A stretch of DNA of 53,445 nucleotides from assembly GCA_032988165.1 (NCBI GenBank), contig JANTQF010000239.1, positions 1 to 53,445 on the forward strand. Reading direction: 5' to 3'. Position numbers and translations under genes: made by a program. This DNA comes from Emmonsiellopsis sp. PD_33 (taxonomy: Eukaryota; Ascomycota; Eurotiomycetes; Onygenales; Ajellomycetaceae). The notes below the pieces were generated by a model that was given only the letters and a program-made list of their open reading frames with translations, made no database searches and was not told the DNA's origin. Positions 11,117-22,471 of this stretch are shown one piece after another (the first letter of the stretch is position 1; the number at the start of each line of letters is the position of its first letter).

Positions 11117-14011
11117 ATGCTCACCAACAAGATGATATCCGCTCGGCTCTGCGCGCCGAGAGCTCTCGCGACGCCCCTCCCCTCCCTCCCTGCCCGCCGC
11201 CTGCTCTCGTCCGCCGTCTCCAGGAGATTCACCCCAGCAGCCCGCGCGGCCTCTGCCTCTGCCTCTGTCTCTACGCCACACAGTGAGCAGAAACGCCATT
11301 ACTCGCCGCAATCCGCTCCCCACCTCTCCACCCGCTCGACCGTCGTCCAGCTGCTGAGCAACATCGGCTCCAAGAGGGAGGTCCAGCAGTATCTCTCGCA
11401 CTTCACCTCCGTCTCCTCGCAACAGTTCGCCGTCATCAAGGTCGGCGGCGCCATCATCACAGAGCACCTGCAGACGCTGTCGTCGGCCCTCGCCTTCCTC
11501 AACCATGTCGGCCTCTACCCCATCGTCGTGCACGGGGCCGGCCCCCAGCTGAACAAGATGCTCGAGGCCGCGGGCGTCGAGCCGCAGTTTGAGGATGGGA
11601 TTCGAGTCACCGATGGCAAGACGCTGGCTCTGGCGAGATCGCTGTTTCTCGAGGAGAATCTCAAGTTGGTCGAGGAGCTGGAGAGTCTGGGCGTGCGGGC
11701 TCGTCCGATTACGACGGGCGTCTTCTCGGCGGATTATCTGGATAAGGAGAAGTATAATTTGGTGGGCAAGATTAATGGCGTCAACAAGACGCCCATTGAG
11801 GCTGCCATTAATGCTGGTTGTCTGCCCATCTTGACCTCCATGGCGGAGACGCCAGAGGGTCAGGTGCTGAATGTCAATGCCGATGTGGCTGCGGGCGAGC
11901 TTGCTCGCGCATTGCAGCCGTTGAAGATTGTGTATCTGGCTGAGAAGGGGGGTCTGTTCAATGGTGATACCGGCGAGAAGATCTCTGCTATCAATCTGGA
12001 CGAGGAGTACGACCATCTCATGCAGCAGTGGTGGGTGCGTCACGGCACCAGACTGAAGATCAAGGAGATGAAGGAACTGCTCATGGACCTGCCCCGGACG
12101 TCGAGCGTCGCTATTATCCACCCGGCCGATCTACAGAAGGAATTGTTTACGGATACGGGAGCCGGCACGTTGATCAGACGGGGCAACAAGGTGCATATCA
12201 AGTCGTCGCTGGAGGAGTTTGAGGATATTGAGATGTTTAAGAATGCGCTTATTCGTGATCGTGAAGGGTTGGATGCCAAGGCTACTGTTGATAGATATGT
12301 GCAGTCGCTCAAGGGCCGCGAGTTCAAGGCGTACCTGGATGAGCCCATGGAGGCGCTGGCTGTCGTCTTGCCTCCTCAGGGCGAATCGGCATTTGCCCAG
12401 TTGACAACCCTCAGCATCACCAAGGCCGGATGGTTAAAGCAGGTCGCGGACAATGTCTTTGCCAGCATCCAAAAGGACTTCCCCAAACTCGTCTGGACCG
12501 TCAACGAGGACGACGAGAACCTGACTTGGTTCTTCGATAAAGCCCAGGGCAGCCTGAGCCGGGGTGGTGAGGTCCTCTTCTGGAGCGGAATCGAGAGCGG
12601 CGACGAAGTCAAGGAGCTCGTCCTGGAGTTCAGCAAGCATGGCAGCGAAATGCTCGGGGGTAATGCCTTGGAGTCGAAATTCCAGCGCGCCGCACAGGCT
12701 GCTTCCAACGCTGCCAACCCAGCCGCTGCTCAGCAGAAGCGCGCGTTCTCGACTTTCACCACCTCCAACATCCTCCGTGCCCAGCGCCAGCGCCCCTTCG
12801 CCATGAACACCACCCAGTCCTCCCGCGGATACGCCACCACCACCACCAACCCCAACCCCCCCCTCGGCGTAAAGAACGTATCAAACACCACACCGTCCAA
12901 GGTCGCCCTCATCGGCGCCCGCGGCTATACCGGACAGGCCCTCATCAACCTGATCAACGCCCACCCCCACCTCGACCTCCGCCACGTCTCCTCCCGCGAA
13001 CTCGCGGGTCAGAAGCTACAAGGATACGACAAGCGTGAAATCATCTACGAGAACCTTAGCCCAGACGACGTCCGCCGCATGGCCGACAACGGCGACGTCG
13101 ACTGCTGGGTCATGGCGCTGCCAAACGGCGTGTGCAAGCCGTTCGTCGATGCCGTCGACGCCGTCGATAAGGAAAAGGCTGTTATTGTCGACCTCAGCGC
13201 CGACTACCGGTTCGACAACCGCTGGACCTACGGCCTGCCGGAGCTGGTGAATCGGGGCGAGATCGCGCGGGCCATCCGTATCGCGAACCCGGGATGCTAC
13301 GCTACTGCTGCCCAGATCGGCATTGCGCCGCTGGTGGAGTTCCTTGAGGGCCAGCCGACGACGTTTGGCGTTTCTGGGTACTCCGGTGCGGGCACGAAGC
13401 CGAGTCCGAAGAACGACGTTAATCATCTGAAGAACAATTTGATCCCGTATAGTTTGACGGACCATATTCATGAGAGGGAGATTAGCACGCAGCTAAAGAC
13501 ACCGGTTGGGTTTATTCCACATGTTGCGTCGTGGTTTCAGGGAATTCATGTATGTTTACTCCTAAATACTTCATTACTAACCCCCATCTCTCCGATCCAC
13601 CCCAAAGGAGCCCCAACTAATCAAACATCAGCACACGATCAACATCCCCCTCAGGGAACCCATGACCTCCCGCGACATCCGCAACCTCTACCAAGACCGA
13701 TATGCCGGTGAAAAGCTCGTCAAAGTCGTTGGCGAGGCGCCGCTAGTCAAGAACATTGCCGGTCGCCATGGAGTCGAGGTTGGTGGGTTTGCGGTGCACT
13801 CTGGAGGGAAGCGGGTGGTTGTCTGTGCGACGATTGATAATTTGCTAAAGGGGGCGGCGACGCAGTGTCTTCGTAAGTTTCTTATTTCCTTTTCTTCTTC
13901 TACTTTTGGTGTGTTTTTGAGTTGGTTGCTAATCATATTTCTTCGATGATGGTAGAAAACATGAACCTTGCCCTCGGGTACTCCGAGTACGAGGGCATTC
14001 CATTGGATTAA
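11117..14011 (+). CDS. arg5,6: ARG5,6 polyprotein: acetylglutamate kinase + N-acetyl-gamma-glutamyl-phosphate reductase
   Basis: Exons 11117-13549, 13632-13872 and 13956-14011 join to 909 aa. The precursor enters mitochondria and is cleaved into the second (kinase) and third (reductase) enzymes of arginine/ornithine synthesis. The N-terminus is Arg/Ser/Ala-rich, a presequence. The kinase begins near FAVIKVGGAII (Lys108), with VVHGAGPQLNKML and a DUF619/NAT-like region (about 360-515). A second presequence-like linker (about 545-590: QQKRAFSTFTT, SSRGYATTT) precedes the reductase, which has KVALIGARGYTGQAL (NADP loop), the catalytic cysteine Cys727 in ANPGCYATAAQIG, and DVNHLKNNLIPYSL. It ends SEYEGIPLD. 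The ATG at 11117 is the first in frame; a second at 11132 is possible. A 393-codon antisense frame at 10940-12121 is a codon-bias shadow. Confidence 0.97.
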
Positions 14012-15511
14012 ACGCGAACGGGAATATAGAAAAGAAAAGAAAAGAAAAGAAAAATGAGCGATAGTTTTTTGAAAATGCCCATGTGATAACATCTACCTAT
14101 CTATCCATCTGTCTGTTGTCTTTTGCCATTTCTGGGTTTCGTGTCTTACCTATTTAATTATCCTCCTGTGTCCCGGCCTTTCTCTCTCGGTTTTGTATCT
14201 TTCCTCCCCGTGCCCCCCCTCCCAATGGACGTGTTTCTTTGTTTTATTTTTGTGCAAATTTTTTTCGCACATACCCCCCCTCCCAATCCTGGCGTGTTTC
14301 TTCTTTTTTATTTTATATATCTTTCTTTCATTTTTGCTTTCTGGTTGCTTGCCGTTTGCTGTTTGCCGTTTGCTGTTTCGTTAGGCTCTTTTTTTATTTT
14401 CTCATCTATACTATATACATGTTATTGATGTGAAGTTTTTTCGAGTTTTTCTTGCATAAGAAGTTGTTTTTCTTTTTAGGAGCTTCTTATTTAGGCTCTT
14501 CCTTGTTCCTTTTTTATTGTTTATTTTCAATTGCTTTCTTTTATAGATTCCTATCTATTTTACCATTTCCTGGATCAGAATACTCAAACGTATTACCTAC
14601 TACTACTACTGCTGTCTCTTACCTACCTACCTACCTTTTGCCCAAATTCCCCCCTGAGGGCTGGCTGGCTTGGGTAATATATCAGCGTTGTCGCCTGGCA
14701 TGGTCAGAAACATGTAAAAAAAATTGCCTCCTGATGCCAACTAGCCAATATCAGCATGTTGTTAACACATGGATGGGGGGAAAGAGAACGAGACGAAAAG
14801 AGAAGAGAAGAGAAGAGCAAAAGATGCAGGAAAGGAATGATGGATGGTTGATATATGCCGTCCTAATAATCTCCGTTCCCTCGTCTCTCTTCCTATTCAT
14901 CTCTTCTTCTTCTTTTTGTCTCTTCTTGTTGTTGTCGTCTCCCCCCCATCCAAACCCTCCCGGTCTCTAGGTTTCTTCCACCCCACGACCCCGTGACCTC
15001 CGCCCCCCCTTTCCGCCCAACGCGTCGCGTCCAACTCTCCCCCATCCACCTCACTTCACTTCTCCTCACTCCCGTTCTCCCCGTCAACCCGCCAACACGC
15101 TTCGTTCCTGTCTCTAACTCGCGTGAGGACGCGATATCATTGTCTCTGCCTATTTGTTTAGGTCTTTGTCTATTGACGGGTTTAGTGGAGTAGGGGGTTA
15201 TTGCTTCGGGGGGGGGTACGATCTGCTTTCCAAGGCTTGGACGAAGGAGAGGGAGGTAAAGAGGTAAGACAAACGCGTTCAAAGCTCCTCGTTACCCGTT
15301 TGCCTACCCAGTGGACTGTACAGACAGGAGAACCTTCTATCGCTAAGCTAAGCTAACTATCTGGGGTCGGGTACGTCCGAGCAGTAACAACCAACTGACT
15401 ACCCATTGGGACCAGTGATCGTGGGGCGTTTCGTGGATAGGGCGGGACGGGACGCGAAGGGAACATACATATCTAGATACGTGCGTTTGGTTTTGAGCGC
15501 TGGAAGGAAGG
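14012..15511. other. Intergenic between arg5,6 and rec8
   Basis: 1.5 kb holding the arg5,6 3' end (T-rich, 14060-14560) and the rec8 promoter, C/T-rich at 14870-15110. Short frames are translations of T-rich DNA. Two ACGCGT boxes are listed separately. Confidence 0.6.
15020..15278 (+). promoter_or_regulatory. ACGCGT (MCB-type) boxes upstream of rec8
   Basis: Perfect ACGCGT hexamers lie at 15020-15025 and 15273-15278, with a third in rec8 intron 1 (15613-15618). ACGCGA variants occur near 15129 and 15451. ACGCGT is the MluI cell-cycle box bound by the MBF complex. In fission yeast rec8 is an MBF target. Function here is inferred. Confidence 0.45.
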
Positions 15512-18437
15512 ATGTTTTATAGTCATGAAAGTGAGCTTGCTCTCCTTCCCACTATCCTTATCCGCTATCCCCATCGACCCGGCTCAGGGGGTCTTTTCCT
15601 TGGCTGCCTAGGACGCGTTGGGTGGATGGATGGGTGGCTGGTTGGTTCTATGCGGATTGGTAAAGGGGTATCGGATATCCCTTGAAGTACCACTGGCTAA
15701 TGAAGAAATCCCATCTGTTTGATAACGAGCAGTCCTCACATCTCGTGAGCATGGCGTCGCGACTGTTTGGTAAGTGGAAAGAACCTTTCCTTTCTTCCCT
15801 AGTCCCCCCTCCAGCTATTTTGTACATTTATATCTTCTCCTATCTCTTGCCTTTGACTCACGCGGGGTGGGAAAATACAAACAGGCTCGTGGCAACTCTC
15901 GGCTCAAAGTCCACCGCGAAAAAGGTAAACCGCAAAGCGATTCTCGACGTCGACGTGCCCAAGGCTTGTGGCACCATTATGCATCCTGAGGCGCCAATGG
16001 CGTTGAGGTTGCAGGGGAATTTGCTGTGAGTTTTGATCGCCCCTTGTTATATTCACCAAGGGGAGGGGGAATGGACTACCTAGTTTGTTGCCTTTTATGG
16101 ATCGATTGATTGCTGATGAGGTGGGTCTTGTGGTTTTGGGTTGTAGATATGGTGTTTCGAGAGTGTATAACCAGCAGTGCGGATATGCGCTTATGGACGC
16201 GCAGACGATGCGGGATCGGATGAGGACGATGTTGAAGGAGATTCGCTCGACGGGGTTGGATCCGAATGCTGGGAAGGCGAAGTAGGTTACTCCCCCTCCC
16301 TCCTTTGCTTTTTGTCCCTCATGTTTGCGCCCCTGAGTTTGGGCTGTGGCTGCGACTTCATGTGGATATAGAAAGGAGAAAAGAACGGTAATTTACTAAC
16401 TCCTCTAAACAGACGGGACCAGCTCATCATCCCAGACGACCCCTCTTTCATCCCCAGTCTGATGCTGCCGGGGTTAAACGTAGACCTCTCTGTTCTCGAA
16501 CACTCGTTGGATCTCGGATCGCCGCGCAAATCCAGTCTGCTGTCGAGTCAGATAATGCTTTCCTCAAACGCCAACATTAACGGCACCCCATCCTCCATAA
16601 ACCTTCCTCTTAACGTCTCCTCCTCGTCGGTTATCGGAGGAATCAACATGGGCAGCATTGGTATTGGCAGCGAGGTCAGCAGCGTGACGAAGAAGGACAG
16701 GCACATTGAGCTCCCCGCTGGCTACGAGCCGGAACACGGCCTGCTCGAACCGCAGGGCTTTGAGTTTGATGAGGAGGGGAATATTGTTGAGTTGCCGGTG
16801 AGGCAGACGCCGCAGGGTAGGGGTGTGGGGGTTTCAGGGGGAAGTGAGTTTGGTGGGAACGGTGGAGTGAGGGCGCAAGCTGGAGAGGAGCTGGAAGACT
16901 TTCAGGCGCAGGTGAGTGGTGATATTGATAATAGCTGCGAAATGTGAAGTTAATGTTTGAAGTTTGATGATGATAACATGATTATCGACGATATCATGCA
17001 TATGGAAAACAATGACGAAGCCCACGCTGGCTTCGATGCCGAAGATCCATCCCACCGCCGCGTTGGCAACATCCTCGACGACCCGGATTACGCACCAGTA
17101 ATTGAAGCAGAATCCGAAGCCCTCGAAACACACCGGCGCACGAGAAAACGCACGATCAAAACTCTCGGCTTCGATGATCCGCCCGAACTGAGGAACTCGG
17201 ACCTGGCGCAATGGAATTCTGAATATGTCCAAAACATGGCCGCAGCTGCAAAACTCAAGCATAACAATAGACTCATCACGCTAGCGAAGAAAAACGCAGC
17301 TGCGTGGGTCATGGGTGTCAGCATCGGCTCGGGCATAGACATTGGACTGGGTGGCTTTGAATATGAGCATCCCCTGGATATGTTCTCTGGCGAGCGGATT
17401 CTAGCCGCGTTGACTGGGAAGAAAATCGGTGCTGGTCGTCGCAAACGTAGCCGTGGTGAAGTCGAGGACGTCGATGGCGATGCGGACGCGGACGATGAGG
17501 AGAGACGCGTGCGCATGCGAGAGGATCAAGACGACGAAGTCGGCCGTGGAGACGGGATGGATTTGGATGATGATTATATTGGTGGCTTCGACGTATGTGC
17601 TTCATCCCTTACTAAATTCCCTTTCATCCCACCCACAAACTCACACGCAAACAGCATCAAGAAGACATCGAACTACCCCGAGATGCCCCCGCGCCTCTGT
17701 ACGAAGACGGCTCCTCTCACATGCCCTGGGACATCACTGCGTCCATCCAACGCTCCCAGCAAGGCTCCTCCGTCCGCTCCCGCGCCCCATTCCTCCCCAG
17801 CATCGGAGGCTACTCTAGCCAATTCGGCACGGGCCCGCATTCGATCACCAGCGGCGGGCCAGATGGGATCTTCGGAAGACGGACCGGGCGCATGACGAGC
17901 GCCAGTCCGCTGGCTGGTCGTGGCAATAATATGCCGATGGTAGGCCATAACGATGATGATGACGAGGCGGACTTTGATCTGTCGAATCTAGACGACGATG
18001 ACCATTCCGTGGCCCATAGCAGTAGACGCGACGGTCGAGGCGCAACAGCAATTGCCAATAACAACAACAACCACAATGAATCATTTGAAATCTACGGCCC
18101 CGCTGCATGGGTCGATACCCAAACGGCCGCAGAATCCCAATGGCTCGCGCAAGCGCTCGACCAGCAGAGTGTCAATTTCTTAGACTTTGTCCGTGCCAGG
18201 ATCCACGAGCACGACGAGCAGGATCCTGCTGCTCCTACTGCTACTGCTACTGCTGGCGAGCTTTCATTCTCCGACCTGCTCCCACCGGCGGAGAATTCGC
18301 GCATCGTAGCGACGCAGGGTCTGCTTCATACGCTTACACTGGCAACGAAGGGGGTGCTGAGGGTGCGACAGGAAGATAGTGTGCGGTATGAGAATGGGAG
18401 GGAGGAGTTTGGGGAGATTTTTATGGGGTTGGTGTGA
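15512..18437 (+). CDS. rec8: Meiotic cohesin kleisin REC8 (Rad21/Rec8 family)
   Basis: Seven exons: 15512-15530, 15733-15769, 15885-16025, 16147-16281, 16413-16911, 16963-17592 and 17655-18437. They join to 747 aa. Rec8 closes the cohesin ring during meiosis, holding sister chromatids until separase cleaves it. The spliced N-terminus reads MFYSHEILTSREHGVATVW then LVATLGSKST and VNRKAILDVDVPKACGTIM, the fungal Rec8 signature rather than mitotic Rad21 (which starts MFYSETIL). EAPMALRLQGNLLYGVSRVY follows. The middle is acidic and Ser-rich, as expected of a kleisin linker. The C-terminus (TLATKGVLRVRQED..EEFGEIFMG) is the winged-helix that binds the Smc1 head. The first exon is only 19 nt, so an ATG search alone would misplace the start at 15751. 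Confidence 0.93.
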
Positions 18438-19267
18438 TCGATTTCGTCAGGAGTTGGTTGTTTAAGAGAGGAGAGGATATGCAGAGATGCATTGTGCATG
18501 GAGATCGTTTATGCAGTGACTATCCATCCTTGCTCCTCGCTGCTTTCTCTGAACTTCCCCTGCAACTCCCCTCTGGCGCATGGAAATGCGACAAAAACGT
18601 GGAAGATCGAGATATTTTCTGCTATTTATTTCCTGACATTTTTTCGCGCTTTGTTTTTCTTTTCCGAGTTATTTAGGTGGATACTAATGATCCGTCCCTG
18701 CATGTTCCCGCTTGACACTTATTTAAACCCTGCATATTTACTATTTTTTACTCGATGCGATATGCAGTTATGATCTCATCATGTATTCTCAGGGGTGACT
18801 AGGTTTGTTTTTCAAGATTTCAATGGCGTTTTCATGGTGTTTTAAGAAATAACTAATTAATACCAGCAACCTATTTGCAGTTACGGAAATTTTATTAACT
18901 TAGCATTTTCAAAACCTAATACTAAACAGAAACATAAGTTTAAAAGAGTACATATAAGCATATATACTGAAATAAATTTAAGAATAAAATCTTATATTTA
19001 GAGTTTCAATGCAAGTAGATTTAAGGTTGGCACTCCCAGTTTAGAGAAAGAGGTAGGTATTCTAGAAGGAAAATAATTTGCTGGCAATACCCCTCTCTAG
19101 TTCCTAAATAATTAGATGGCTCTGCGTCTGTGAGAACGAGAGAAAAAAAAAATCGTAAGTTTGTTTATTAAATATCTATTGTGCACCCTCTACTGCCCCT
19201 TTCTACACCATACACTAAGCGAAAACGGACCCATCCATTCTATTTCTTCTTTCGTTTATCTATCTAT
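18438..19267. other. Convergent intergenic region, AT-rich
   Basis: This lies between the converging 3' ends of rec8 and the SDR gene. 18830-19060 is strikingly AT-rich with no open frame. I see no gene, repeat unit or RNA in it. Confidence 0.65.
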
Positions 19268-20299
19268 CTAGCTAGCAAGGCTCTTGGGCGCTTCAGTCGC
19301 AGGCCCCTCAGGGGTAACATATGCCTGTTGGCATCCCATCACATTAGCTCAGAAACAACATGGGGATATTAGAAAACGCCATACCTTAGTCAAACCACCA
19401 TCAATAACAAAGTCGGTGCCATTAACGAAGCTACTCTCGTCGCTGGCCAGGAACAAAACACCCTGCGCCTGCTCGACGGCTTCGCCGAATCGACCCGTGG
19501 GGAAGTGGATCTCCCGTCGCATGCGTTTGGGGATGTCATCGCCTAGCCAATCTTGGAGGAGGGGGGTGCTAAGTAGGGAGGAGATAAGGATTAGCGTTTT
19601 GACGAGACTCAATTTAGTAAGTGGGGGTATTATGGAAACGTAATGAGCATACTTCAGCGGAGCAGGACACAGCGAATTGAACCTGAACCCCTCGCGCGCA
19701 TGGACAATCGCCAGCTCCCTCGTCATCGCCAGCACAGCTCCTTTACTAGCGGTATACGCCAGCTGCGGCGTCGCGCTCCCCGTAAGCGCCACCACGCTGG
19801 CGGTATTAATAATGCTCCCCTTCTTCTTCCCGTGCCTCCGCAGACTGAGCACTGCGTGCTTGGAACCGTACCAGACACCCTTGACGTTGATGTTATGTGT
19901 CAGATCCCAGATTTTCTCCGGCGTGTCGATCGCATCTGCATCGTCGGCGTGCATTATGCCCGCATTGTTGAAGACGATGTCCGTTCCGCCCCAGGAGTCC
20001 TGCGTCTCGATCATGGCCTGTACGTCGGATTCCTTGGAGACGTCGCATTTGAATGTTTCAATTCGCACGGCGTTGGGGACGGCTTTGCGGACTTTTTCGA
20101 GCGCGGTTTGTAGGGCTGGCGAGGAGATGTCGGCCATTAGGAGGGAGGCGCCCTCGCGGGCAAAGAGGATGCTGGTTTCTAGGCCGATGCCGCTGGTATT
20201 TTGCGTGGTTAGCAGGTCGTGAGGGGGGTGAGTTATATGGGTGTTTACCTACCCCGCAGCGCCGGTAACGACGGCGTTCTTCCCTTCAAGACGAGGCAT
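19268..20299 (-). CDS. Short-chain dehydrogenase/reductase (classical SDR)
   Basis: Exons 20299-20253, 20192-19653, 19568-19385 and 19324-19268 join to 275 aa. A classical NAD(P)-dependent SDR: the first intron interrupts the cofactor motif, giving VVTGAAGGIGLETS after splicing. Then come CDVSKESDVQ, NNAGIMHADD, Ser148 in NTASVVALTG, and Tyr162/Lys166 in AYTASKGA, with FNSLCPAPL and FVIDGGLTK near the end. The last exon adds a short tail (AYVTPEGPATEAPKSLAS). It is transcribed away from the GS-like gene, with 432 bp between the two ATGs and four GATA sites, which suggests co-regulation by nitrogen supply. The substrate is unknown; such SDRs act on alcohols, sugars or steroids. The C-terminal exon is the least certain part. 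Confidence 0.9.
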
Positions 20300-20731
20300 G
20301 ACGGCAATTGGGTTCAGGATGAAAGGTGTATGTGTGTAGGTTCGAAACAGAGCGCGTGTTGGATCCCGTAGGTGAGTAAAAGCGAAGAAGCAACACAGCC
20401 GAAAGAAGAGGAGGAGGGGGGCTTATCTGGCCGGCGGGGCTTATCTAATCGCGTTACCAACACAGCCGAAAAAGCGGCGTCCCGGGTCACGGGGTCGGCG
20501 GCTCGGGGGCTAGCCGGGCCTTCAGGGGCCGTGGATGCCGATAAGCCCGGCCGATAAGCGCCTGCCCGCCCAAGTCCAAGCGGGCCGACCCCAACCTCCA
20601 ACCTCCAACCTCCCGACGCACGATCTCATCCGCCACCCCGCCAGCTCTCCCTGCGTCTACTGCGACCCTGCACACCACGAGGACGACCCGCCAAACCCCC
20701 ATCCGGCTTCGTTCCTGCATCCTGCGCCAGG
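20300..20731. promoter_or_regulatory. Bidirectional promoter with four GATAAG sites
   Basis: This is the shared upstream region of the SDR (-) and GS-like (+) genes. CTTATC occurs at 20422-20427 and 20440-20445, and GATAAG at 20540-20545 and 20553-20558. This makes two same-orientation pairs facing one another. GATAAG is the high-affinity form of the HGATAR site of the AreA/NIT2 nitrogen regulator and related GATA factors. Chance would give one about every 2 kb, counting both strands. Confidence 0.6.
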
Positions 20732-22471
20732 ATGTTCGACGGCGGGGCGATCACCCTCGACAACCTCAGTGCACTCCTCGAGAATGATACGCAGGTGAAG
20801 GTCGCCGGAGTTGACGCGGATGGCATCCTCCGTGGCAAGCTCATGTCCAAGCGCAAGTTCCTTTCCATCGCGGAGGATGGGTTCGGTTTCTGCTCCGTCA
20901 TCTTCGGCTGGGACATGCACGACATGACGTATTTTAAGGAGCTTGCGGTCAGTAACAAGGAGAATGGGTATAGAGATATGGTGGCTGTTCCAGATCTGAG
21001 CTCCTTCCGAAGAATACCGTGGGAAAACAATGTGCCGTTCTTTCTGATCCGCTTCCTCGATCCCGATACCAAGGAGCCCATAATAGCGTGTCCTCGTGGC
21101 CTGTTGGGGACTGCAGTGGAGAAAATGGAGAAGCACGGCTATAGGGCCATGGCTGGCGGTATGTCCCCGACTGTGTAAGTACAGTTGCGAAAAGTAAAGA
21201 TGGAGATGGCTAACCGGAGTTTACAGCGGAATATGAATTTTATCAATTCCGCGTCCCGCAAACGTCTAATGCGGTCGAACGAAACAGTTCTTCCACAGCT
21301 ACATTTCTCAAGGAAAACCCAGTCAGCGCGCTTCCGCCCTTAACAGAAGGAATGTTTGGTTACAGTCTCACAAGAACTGTCCATAACCAAGAATATTACT
21401 ACCGCATCTTCGACACCTGTCGCGATTTCAAGTGCAATATCGAGAGCTGGCATACCGAGAGCGGGCCTGGAGTATTCGAAGCCGTACGTTCCCGTCAACA
21501 TATGATCTCCGTATTCTTGTTTCTGATTTTGGCAGGCTTTAGAATTCGGAGAGATCAAGGAAATAGCCGATCGAGCATCGTTATTCAAGTTCGTCTCAAC
21601 CCACGCCCTTTTTCGCTTGAATCTAACTAACTAGAGCTCTACAAAATCCCCAGGTACACCGTGAAATCCCTCGGGAGTAAATACGGCATCACCCCCGTCT
21701 TCATGGCGAAGCCCCGCCAAGGCCTCCCCGGAAATAGCGGGCACATGCACGTCTCCCTCGTCGACAGCGCCGGCAGGAACCTATTCAGTCGTGAAACAGC
21801 CGATCCCTCCCCACCCTATCCCGACGTCGCCTACCTCTCCGACCTAGGCAGACACTTCCTCGCCGGCGTCATTGACGGCCTACCAGATATCATGCCCCTA
21901 CTCGCCCCAACTATAAACTCCTACAAACGCCTGGTAGAAAACTACTGGGCCCCCGTCACCGTCTCATGGGGCCTCGAGCACCGGGCCGCATCCGTCCGCG
22001 TCATCACACAGCCCGTCGCAAGCGCCAAAAGCACCCGTCTGGAAGTGCGCGTGCCCGGCGCGGATGCGAATCCGCATTATGTCCTTGCGGCCATCCTAGC
22101 TCTAGGGTGGCGGGGTGTGGAGAAGAAGCTTGCACTACCGATTCCGCCGCTAGCGAGGGGGGAGGATGTGGGAGGATCGAGCGATAAAGGGGTGCGGTTG
22201 GCGAAGAGCTTGAAGGAAGCGGTGGAGGTTTTTGCGCGAAAGGAGAGCGTCGCGAGGGAGGTATTTGGGGATGCGTTTGTGGATCATTTTGCGGGGACGA
22301 GGGAGCATGAAATTCGGCTGTGGGATGAGGCAGTTACTGATTGGTGAGTTCCCCCTTTTTTTTTACAGCCCCCTTTTATCTTGAGTTTGTTGCACGCGGG
22401 AAGCAGCTCGTACTGATCACATCTACGTCCGCGGCTATAGGGAGGTGAGACGGTATATCGAAACGGTCTAG
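20732..22471 (+). CDS. Glutamine synthetase-like ligase (GS-I/FluG C-terminal type)
   Basis: Exons 20732-21158, 21227-21483, 21536-21588, 21654-22343 and 22441-22471 join to 485 aa. It has only the GS fold: a beta-grasp start (VKVAGVDADGILRGKLMSK), the ATP/metal part beginning AEYEFYQF, the ammonia-site region PGNSGHMHVSL, and SYKRLVENYWAPVTVSWGLEHR with VRVPGADANPHYVLAA. This resembles the C-terminal half of FluG and bacterial gamma-glutamyl-amine ligases rather than the eukaryotic assimilatory GS-II, so gamma-glutamylation of an amine is as likely as glutamine synthesis. There is no N-terminal amidohydrolase domain as in FluG. The third intron has an atypical donor (GTTCGT), but only that join restores LFKYTVKS. 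It is head to head with the SDR gene. Confidence 0.9.

Noticed and set aside
10940..12121. 393-codon minus-strand frame opposite arg5,6
   Set aside because: It lies wholly antisense to the conserved kinase coding region, is rich in residues expected from reverse-complemented GC3 codons, and has no domain. It is a codon-bias shadow.
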